Positions 1-4,755 of a DNA stretch of 5,581 bases are shown in pieces; positions within the stretch are counted from its first letter, which is position 1, and each line of letters starts with the position of its first letter. The position numbers and the translations under genes are program-made. The stretch is taken from positions 1-5,581 of the forward strand of contig CANQCC010000094.1 in the NCBI GenBank assembly GCA_947589635.1, read 5' to 3'. The DNA comes from an uncultured Clostridia bacterium. Lineage in GTDB: Bacteria > Bacillota > Clostridia > Christensenellales > CAG-917. Under the pieces are notes generated by a model. It searched no databases. It had not been told where the DNA came from and saw nothing but the letters and a program-made list of their open reading frames with translations.

Positions 1-5
1 TTTCA

Positions 6-61
6 CCCCACAAAATCGCTACGCAATTTTGCGGGGACCCCAATTACCTCTATCCAACGTT
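6..61 (+). repeat. Left imperfect terminal inverted repeat of a ~470-bp element
   Basis: This segment matches the reverse complement of 415-474. Both arms begin CCCCA(C/T)AAAA, contain TCGCT, a G-rich block and then CCCCAATTAC (38-47 against 430-439), and end in AACGTT (56-61 against 415-420). Small gaps are needed in the middle. The outer part also folds alone: CCCC 6-9 pairs with GGGG 33-36 and CAAAAT 11-16 with ATTTTG 26-31, around a short loop. Such nested palindromes are typical of non-coding mobile repeats (MITE-like). I see no transposase, and the element could instead be a cluster of unrelated palindromic repeats. Confidence 0.5.
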
Positions 62-414
62 ATCGAAGGGCGAGGCCCACGCTCAGACAATGCGTTACGT
101 TAAGCACATACAAATATTTATGTATGGATAAGGGCTACACTCGGACAATTTTTAATTATCCATTTTTGGCATACCCCTTCGTAACATTAGTTTAGAAGAA
201 CTTTCCCTATATAGGGGGAGGCTCCGCGGCAAAGCCGCGGTGGTGGGGGTCCCATAAAAACACTTTATTCAAAATCTTATCCACTTAAAACAGCGGGCGA
301 CAGCCCGCAAACCCAAGCACAAAAAATAGCGAGCCATGAGCATTTTTGACCTCGAAGGCTTTCTTCCCCGGTAAATGCGAATTGTGAAGCGGTCATTCCC
401 TTTATTATTAACGC
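62..414. other. Gene-free, palindrome-rich interior of the inverted-repeat-bounded segment
   Basis: I find no credible coding sequence in this interval. It contains a perfect 12-bp palindrome CCCTATATAGGG (205-216) and a GC-only hairpin CCGCGGC-aaa-GCCGCGG (224-240). It also has a hairpin GCGGGC-gaca-GCCCGC (293-308) and GGGGTCCC (246-253), the complement of GGGACCCC at 34-41. A short motif CTC(A/G)GACAAT occurs at 82-91 and 140-149, with an inverted partner TTGTCCGAG at 420-428. On the minus strand the 293-308 hairpin is followed by TGTTTTAAG, so it could be a weak terminator. The density of palindromes suggests repeat-element or structured-RNA DNA rather than a regulatory region for one gene. 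Confidence 0.5.
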
Positions 415-474
415 AACGTTTGTCCGAGAGTAATTGGGGCCCCCATAGAAAGGAGCAAAGCGAGTTTTATGGGG
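415..474 (-). repeat. Right imperfect terminal inverted repeat of the ~470-bp element
   Basis: This is the inverted partner of 6-61. It begins with AACGTT and contains GTAATTGGGG (430-439), the exact complement of CCCCAATTAC at 38-47. Its outer end folds into a hairpin: CCCCATAGAA (441-450) pairs with TTTTATGGGG (465-474), with one G-T wobble. The inner loop sequences of the left and right arms differ while the outer pairing is kept. Confidence 0.5.
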
Positions 475-496
475 TAAGTAAGGAGGAGCGCAGCAA

Positions 497-557
497 CTTG
501 CGGTGGGCTTTTAGGCACCTTGCAAAGCAATGGTGCCAAGCCCTGAGCAATTGCAAG
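497..557. repeat. Long multi-segment hairpin
   Basis: Four pairing blocks stack in order: CTTGC 497-501 with GCAAG 553-557, GGGCTT 505-510 with AAGCCC 538-543, GGCACC 514-519 with GGTGCC 532-537, and TTGC 520-523 with GCAA 527-530. The loop is only AAA, and short bulges separate the blocks. No T-run follows on either strand, so a simple terminator is unlikely. It lies directly between the 6-474 segment and the twin hairpin units and may belong to the same repeat family. Confidence 0.5.
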
Positions 558-558
558 C

Positions 559-660
559 GTACAGGATGAAGAAGACAAGGAAAAACCCATTTTGCAAGCG
601 TCGAGCGTACTTATTCGTACGTGACGTGAGCAAAATGGGCTTTGACGAAGTATATCGCCC
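559..660. repeat. Twin hairpin unit, copy 1
   Basis: The unit starts with GTACAGGATGAAGA (559-572). Stem CCCATTTTGC (586-595) pairs perfectly with GCAAAATGGG (630-639). The stem encloses a 28-nt core (599-626) identical to 721-748, and a conserved block TTTGACGAAGTATATCGCCC closes the unit at 641-660. The core contains its own small hairpin, CGTAC-ttattc-GTACG. Copy 2 starts about 122 bp downstream. Compared with copy 2 it lacks an obvious outer inverted repeat, so it may be a degraded or variant copy. Function is unknown. Confidence 0.6.
581..639 (-). terminator. Possible rho-independent terminator for the minus-strand operon
   Basis: Read on the minus strand, CCCATTTTGC (639-630) and GCAAAATGGG (595-586) form a 10-bp stem followed immediately by TTTTT (585-581). 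This is the order expected downstream of the minus-strand gene pair ending at 796. Against it: the loop is long (34 nt, though it contains a second hairpin), the stem base is only moderately GC-rich, and it lies about 155 nt beyond the stop codon. The same sequence is also part of the twin hairpin unit, so termination may be incidental. Confidence 0.35.
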
Positions 661-670
661 ATCGATAACG

Positions 671-799
671 CTAAAACCGTCTGTACGGGATGAAGAGCGC
701 GAAAGAGGGGTTTGCCAAGTCGTCGAGCGTACTTATTCGTACGTGACGGCGAAGGCAAACCCCTCTGACAAAGCTATTCGCCCGTACAGACGGTTTTAG
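671..799. repeat. Twin hairpin unit, copy 2, with perfect 19-bp terminal inverted repeats
   Basis: CTAAAACCGTCTGTACGGG (671-689) is the exact reverse complement of 781-799. Inside it, AGAGGGGTTTGCC (704-716) pairs perfectly with GGCAAACCCCTCT (754-766). At the centre lies the 28-nt core (721-748) identical to 599-626, which folds as CGTC-gag-CGTAC-ttattc-GTACG-t-GACG. The 129-bp unit is thus a three-tier nested palindrome. Its right end covers the TAA stop codon (798-796) of the minus-strand gene. A MITE-like or REP-like mobile element, or a structured transcript, are the main options. No mobilising gene is in the window. Confidence 0.65.
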
Positions 800-1260
800 G
801 ACATGTAGGTGTAGCGCGCGCGATAATGCATATACATCCTCTCATACATCTCCTCTTCCGTCTTGCCGACGCCGAAGATCTTGCCGAATTTGGCGATGAA
901 ATATGTGCCGCGGGGGACGTAGACGTAGTCGAAGACTCCGTCGGCTTGCGCGTCACCGGAGGTCTTGTAGCGGCGGGAGAGATCGTCGCGGGCTATGTAG
1001 CAAAGCTCGGAATCGTTGAGGCTGATGATATAGTTGCGATAGATATGCGCGATATAGGCGCGCGCCTCGTCCTCGCTGTCGCAGACGTCATAGGTGAGTC
1101 CGTTTTTGAGAATGATCACAAAATCCTTGTCGTAGACGGCGTATTGCAAAATTTCATCGTCGGCGCCGTCAAGATACGGATTGAGCCCCTCGCGCTCCCC
1201 GAACGTCCAATTCTGGTGCTTTTTTGTCATGTAGATGCGGTACTTGGTCTTATCGGACAT
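796..1260 (-). CDS. Conserved-looking hypothetical protein, 154 aa
   Basis: I do not recognise the family and assign no function. The protein is soluble-looking, with no signal peptide or membrane segment. It is rich in Tyr, Asp and Arg, with an aromatic, basic C-terminus ending ERMYMHYRARYTYMS. The reading frame opens upstream at a GTG (1272-1270), but the ATG at 1260-1258 is preferred because GAGG (1270-1267) sits 6 nt before it. The ATG lies 13 nt beyond the stop of the upstream oxidoreductase gene, so the two are almost certainly co-transcribed and perhaps translationally coupled. The TAA stop and the preceding Ser codon fall inside the terminal repeat of the 671-799 element, so the natural C-terminus may have been altered by insertion. 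Codon use (GAC, ATA) matches the neighbours, which supports a real gene. Confidence 0.7.
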   Translation of the reverse strand: MSDKTKYRIYMTKKHQNWTFGEREGLNPYLDGADDEILQYAVYDKDFVIILKNGLTYDVCDSEDEARAYIAHIYRNYIISLNDSELCYIARDDLSRRYKTSGDAQADGVFDYVYVPRGTYFIAKFGKIFGVGKTEEEMYERMYMHYRARYTYMS

Positions 1261-1273
1261 CTGCAACCTCACT

Positions 1274-2581
1274 TCAGCGGTAGAGCTTCGTTATTTTTGC
1301 CTGCCATTTGGCAATGGCCTTTTCGTCGTAAGTTTTGGGGATCGCGCGGCCTAAGCGGGCGGCGCGGTTGGATTTTGTCAACACGTTGCTGAGGCTTACA
1401 AGCAATCCGAGTTTGGAAATGCCTTTGAAAAGTTTGCCTATCATCTCGCCGAGGCCAAGTTTGACCATCTTTCCCGTAGCGGCGGCAGCCATCTCTTTTT
1501 TGCCGACTATTCCCTTTTGCAGCAGCCAATCGAGGGACTTGGGCGCGCAGCCGAGCAGCCATCTCTTCATGACGTCCACTCCCATATGCGTGGCGCCGCG
1601 GTCGAGGTAATATCTGACCTGATATTGCCAAAGCGTCTGCTTGTCGAGGGAGTCTGCCGACAGGATGACGTCCGCAAGGATGCAGGCGGCGCGCATGCTG
1701 TTTTCAACCCCGCTGCCTATCATCGGGATGGTCATAAACGCGCTGTCTCCAATCGCGACATAGCCGTCCCAGACCATGCGTTCAAGCGGATGCCTTATGG
1801 GGATCTTGCAGATTATCCCTCCGCGCACGATCTCATCGGAAATGTTCGGATTTGAGGCTTTAAGCGCACGAAACGCATTGATAAACGTCTCCTTCGGCAA
1901 TCCGCCCACGCGGCCTATGAGCACGTTCACGCTGCCGGAAGGGTCGAGAATGCTCCAGCTTATGCCGACTTCGCCGAGGTGTTTAAGGTATGCGCGATTT
2001 GTACTTTCGGGGTCTGAGGAGCCCTCCTGTTTTTTATGGAAAGCGCGATATGCGACAAAAATCTCGTCCTCCTTGGGTCTGCGAAGCACGCCGCTGTCCT
2101 CGGGAAGAGATTCGCGAAGTTTCGAAAGCGCGCCGGAGTTGTCCACAACAAGGTCCGCATAAATCTTTTCGTCGCCCGCACGCACGCCGACGACCCTGCC
2201 GCCCTCTATGATGAGCGCGTCCGCCTGCGTGGAAAAGCGGAAAGTCACGACGTCCTCCGCGCGGCGGATATACTGCTCCGCAAGCAAGCGCCTCTCTATG
2301 GACAGGTCGAGCTGGTCCTCGGGGATGTCGAGGGTGACCTCGGCGTTCTCGGAGGGAGGGATGAACGTCCAATTGCGCTTTGTGAAATATGTGCCTTCCT
2401 GAGGCATGGGCAGCAAGTTGTCCTCAAAAGCCGCCCTGTTGATGTCGTCGTGCCAATCGTATGAGATGTTTTCACGCGCGTTCTTTTCAAGCACGAGCGT
2501 TTCGAATCTGCCCGAACGGGCAAGTTTTTCCGCGGCGACGAGAGTTGCCATTCCCGCGCCGACAAACACTATCTTTTTCAT
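1274..2581 (-). CDS. FAD-dependent oxidoreductase, FixC / geranylgeranyl-reductase-like
   Basis: This 435-aa protein has the layout of flavin-dependent dehydrogenases of the FixC/geranylgeranyl reductase and monooxygenase fold. The N-terminus KKIVFVGAGMATLVAAEKL forms a Rossmann beta-alpha-beta with G8-x-G10-x-x-T13; the usual third Gly is Thr. A conserved E at the end of strand 2 (VLEKN) would bind the FAD ribose. A middle segment ADLVVDNSGALSKLRESL resembles the D-x-x-G-x-x-S block, and the second FAD motif is VAIGDSAFMTIPMIGSGVENSM (split here by position: G278, D279, then the helix). The last ~110 residues are basic and helical. Substrate cannot be told; the family acts on isoprenoid lipids, quinones or halogenation substrates. 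Start: GTG at 2587 is possible, but ATG at 2581 has GAGGTGG (2590-2584) directly before it. It is the first gene of a two-gene operon and has its own promoter at 2597-2625. Confidence 0.8.
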   Translation of the reverse strand: MKKIVFVGAGMATLVAAEKLARSGRFETLVLEKNARENISYDWHDDINRAAFEDNLLPMPQEGTYFTKRNWTFIPPSENAEVTLDIPEDQLDLSIERRLLAEQYIRRAEDVVTFRFSTQADALIIEGGRVVGVRAGDEKIYADLVVDNSGALSKLRESLPEDSGVLRRPKEDEIFVAYRAFHKKQEGSSDPESTNRAYLKHLGEVGISWSILDPSGSVNVLIGRVGGLPKETFINAFRALKASNPNISDEIVRGGIICKIPIRHPLERMVWDGYVAIGDSAFMTIPMIGSGVENSMRAACILADVILSADSLDKQTLWQYQVRYYLDRGATHMGVDVMKRWLLGCAPKSLDWLLQKGIVGKKEMAAAATGKMVKLGLGEMIGKLFKGISKLGLLVSLSNVLTKSNRAARLGRAIPKTYDEKAIAKWQAKITKLYR

Positions 2582-2596
2582 AACCACCTCTTTTTT

Positions 2597-2625
2597 ATTT
2601 TAGACCATATTCCCTCTTTCGTCAA
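2597..2625 (-). promoter_or_regulatory. Sigma-A-type promoter for the oxidoreductase operon
   Basis: On the minus strand, TTGACG (2625-2620) and TAAAAT (2602-2597) are separated by exactly 17 nt, each one mismatch from consensus. Transcription would start near 2590, right at the ribosome binding site GAGGTGG (2590-2584). The leader before ATG 2581 would then be only about 10 nt. Confidence 0.65.
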
Positions 2626-2646
2626 CGCCTTGTTTTTTACGGCGTT
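2624..2646. promoter_or_regulatory. Dyad overlapping the -35 box, possible operator
   Basis: AACGCC (2624-2629) and GGCGTT (2641-2646) form a perfect 6-bp inverted repeat with an 11-nt AT-rich spacer. The left half overlaps the -35 box of the minus-strand promoter, and the dyad lies upstream of the plus-strand promoter. It could be a regulator site serving one or both transcripts. Chance occurrence is also possible, and no regulator gene is nearby. Confidence 0.25.
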
Positions 2647-2657
2647 AAAGTTAGCAC

Positions 2658-2689
2658 TTGCCAAATCGCGGGTAATATTGTAATATAAT
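2658..2689 (+). promoter_or_regulatory. Candidate promoter for the sulfatase-maturase operon
   Basis: TTGCCA (2658-2663) is a plausible -35 box. TAATAT (2681-2686) follows at 17 nt, and a better -10 match TATAAT (2684-2689) follows at 20 nt. Either gives a start around 2693-2697 and a leader of about 20 nt containing the ribosome binding site GGGGGA (2705-2710). Box assignment is ambiguous because the stretch 2673-2700 is AT-rich throughout. Confidence 0.45.
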
Positions 2690-2715
2690 TCTATAAATAA
2701 AATCGGGGGATATGT

Positions 2716-4740
2716 ATGTCCGACAACACTTCAATTCACGACGAGACTTCTTTGCTCGGCGAAAAGCGAAGAAAATTTAAAAAATATCCCGTTTTCACAC
2801 TTGAAAACAAGCTTAAAAGCGCGGCGTTCGTTCTGTTTTGCATAGAGGTCGCCTATGCGCTGGTTTTGCTTGGGACGGGATTCAACTTTCTTGCGGTATG
2901 CGCTATCGCGTTTTCGATAGGCTTTTCGCTCGTGCTGTTTTTGCAGGCTTTAAGAGGCTATGCAAACGTCTGGACGGCGGCGAGTTTTATAACGTCCGAC
3001 GCGTCCCTGCTTGTATATTTCTTTGCGTGGGGCGCGGGAAACGCGGCGGAAAGATTCGGCTATACCCTATTGTTCACGCTTATTCCCATAGCGCTTGCGA
3101 CTTTGGTCCTGCTTCTGCCCAAAATCAAAAAACTTGGCGGAGGGCGCCTTGCAGCCGCTCTGTGCGCGACGCTTATGGTCGGCGTGACGGTGTTTTACTT
3201 CCTCGCGTGCAGCTTCAAGGCGAAGCCTACGGTGGAGTCGCTTAAAGAGGGCCACGACGAATATCTTAAGTCCATATCGGCAATGAAAAGCGAAAAGCGC
3301 CCCAACGTGTTGTTTGTGCTTATGGACGACATGGGATATGCGGACATATCGCTGTACAGCTATCTTACGGGATCCGCGCTGCACAATGCGGAGCAGGCGC
3401 CCACTATAAACACGCCCAACATAGACGGCATAGCCAAGGACGGAGGCATATATTTCGACAACTTTTACGCCTCTTCCCCCGTCTGTTCGCCGTCGCGGTT
3501 CGGCATACTCACGGGCAGGTATTGCTCGCGCGGGTATCTTGACAACGTGGTATTCCCCTCAAACGTATCGCTTGCGCCCTTTGGCAACACGCGCTTCTTC
3601 AATCCCTTCCAATTCTTGTACAACGTGGACGGAATTTTGGGCGACGAGATAACCATCGCCGAAGTGCTTAAGACGCAGGGCTACTCCACGGCGCTGTTCG
3701 GCAAGTGGAATTTGGGCGACTACGGCGAGTATCTGCCCACAAATCAGGGCTTCGACTATTTTTACGGCAGTCACTACGTCAACGACATGACCCCGTACAA
3801 CTTCGTCGAGGAGAGAAACGGCGAATATAAAGAGGTCTTCTCCCACGCCGAGATGAAAGATCAGTCGCTTACCACCGCGCGCATAACCGAAAAGATGAAT
3901 CCCTATCTTGCGGACCAGATCGCGGACTACAAGCAAAACGGCACGCCGTTTTTCACCTACTATTGCACTCCGTGGCCGCATGCGCCCCTGTTCTCAAACG
4001 CGGGAGGCAACGGACAGGGAGATACGACGGACGACACCTATATTGATTGCATAGAGGAGTTTGACAGGTATCTCGGCAGCACTCTCGACCTCATCTTCAG
4101 CGATCCCGAAGTCGCCGACAACACGATAGTCATCTTCACGTCGGACAACGGCCCCGGCAAGGAGGGCGCGACGGGCGCGCTGAAGGGGCGTAAAAACACC
4201 ACCTTCGAGGGCGGACACAAGGTGCCTATGCTTGTAAAATACGGCAAGAATCTGCGCACGGATGACGAGGTGACTATAGACGGCAAAACGTCATATCGCG
4301 TCACGTCAAGCTTTATGAACATAGACATATTCCCCACCCTGCTTGACCTTATGGGCATACCTCTTCCCACGGACAGAGTCATCGACGGAGTCAGCATGCT
4401 GTCCGTCATGACGGGCGGGACAAACGCGGACGCAAAAGTGCTTGACAGAGACGGCAACCTGCGCGCGCTGTACTACATCAAGAAAGGCACCGTGCAAAGC
4501 CTTCAGATGCCCGCCGAAGCAGACGGCAAATTGTACGACTTCAAATACTATCTGAACGTGCTAAACGAAAACAGCGCGTTTATAGACCAATATTACAAAA
4601 ACTTCCTGTTCAACCTCGACCTCGATCCGATAGAGGGCTACAACGTCTCGAAGGCGTACGCGGACGTCGCCGCCAAACTTAAGGCGCAGCTGCTCGACTT
4701 CAGAAAACAGCTTAAGGTCAACAGGCGCGGCATACTTTGA
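2716..4740 (+). CDS. Membrane-anchored Cys-type sulfatase (S1/alkaline-phosphatase fold)
   Basis: This 674-aa protein would hydrolyse a sulfate ester outside the membrane. A basic cytoplasmic N-terminus (residues 17-23, EKRRKFKK region) precedes five predicted membrane helices at about 35-56, 58-79, 86-105, 116-135 and 145-166. The positive loop 136-144 fits the inside, placing the C-terminal domain outside. The sulfatase domain runs from about 195 to 590. By comparison with human arylsulfatase A, metal ligands are D204, D205, D477 and N478. The signature C257-S-P-S-R261 ending LTGR carries the Cys converted to formylglycine. K330, H422 and K493 match catalytic residues. GKWNLG (329-334) has Asn332 where GKWHLG has a catalytic His, which is unusual. 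Family-typical NIDIFPTLLDLMGI follows near 535. ATG 2716 is preceded by GGGGGA at a 5-nt spacing. The maturase gene follows after 15 nt. Substrate is unknown. Confidence 0.92.
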   Translation: MSDNTSIHDETSLLGEKRRKFKKYPVFTLENKLKSAAFVLFCIEVAYALVLLGTGFNFLAVCAIAFSIGFSLVLFLQALRGYANVWTAASFITSDASLLVYFFAWGAGNAAERFGYTLLFTLIPIALATLVLLLPKIKKLGGGRLAAALCATLMVGVTVFYFLACSFKAKPTVESLKEGHDEYLKSISAMKSEKRPNVLFVLMDDMGYADISLYSYLTGSALHNAEQAPTINTPNIDGIAKDGGIYFDNFYASSPVCSPSRFGILTGRYCSRGYLDNVVFPSNVSLAPFGNTRFFNPFQFLYNVDGILGDEITIAEVLKTQGYSTALFGKWNLGDYGEYLPTNQGFDYFYGSHYVNDMTPYNFVEERNGEYKEVFSHAEMKDQSLTTARITEKMNPYLADQIADYKQNGTPFFTYYCTPWPHAPLFSNAGGNGQGDTTDDTYIDCIEEFDRYLGSTLDLIFSDPEVADNTIVIFTSDNGPGKEGATGALKGRKNTTFEGGHKVPMLVKYGKNLRTDDEVTIDGKTSYRVTSSFMNIDIFPTLLDLMGIPLPTDRVIDGVSMLSVMTGGTNADAKVLDRDGNLRALYYIKKGTVQSLQMPAEADGKLYDFKYYLNVLNENSAFIDQYYKNFLFNLDLDPIEGYNVSKAYADVAAKLKAQLLDFRKQLKVNRRGIL

Positions 4741-4744
4741 CCGC

Positions 4745-4751
4745 GGGAGGA
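4745..4751 (+). promoter_or_regulatory. Ribosome binding site fixing a GTG start for the maturase
   Basis: GGGAGGA lies 4 nt before GTG 4756-4758, within the 15-nt gap after the sulfatase TGA. This spacing, and the fact that the next in-frame ATG (residue 6) has no such site, supports the GTG start. Confidence 0.7.
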
Positions 4752-4755
4752 GCGC

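Noticed and set aside
375..569. 64-aa plus-strand open frame
   Set aside because: It crosses the right inverted repeat and the 497-557 hairpin, has no convincing ribosome binding site, and its composition reflects the repeats.
408..758. 116-aa minus-strand open frame
   Set aside because: It runs through three separate palindromic elements and has no recognisable domain. It is likely a by-product of the repeat DNA.
530..799. 89-aa plus-strand open frame over both twin hairpin units
   Set aside because: The two copies of the unit are about 122 bp apart, not a multiple of three. Their cores are therefore read in different frames, which argues against coding selection.
559..799. CRISPR array
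   Set aside because: Only two copies of the 28-nt core exist, about 94 bp apart, and the intervening DNA is itself palindromic and partly conserved. No cas gene is present.
826..1392. 188-aa plus-strand open frame
   Set aside because: It is antisense to the 154-aa protein and the end of the oxidoreductase. The minus-strand genes have proper ribosome binding sites, coupling and recognisable motifs.
2716..4740. Lipoteichoic acid synthase or phosphoglycerol transferase
   Set aside because: The five-helix layout fits, but the nucleophile region is C-S-P-S-R with LTGR and the gene is paired with an anSME, so sulfatase is the better call.
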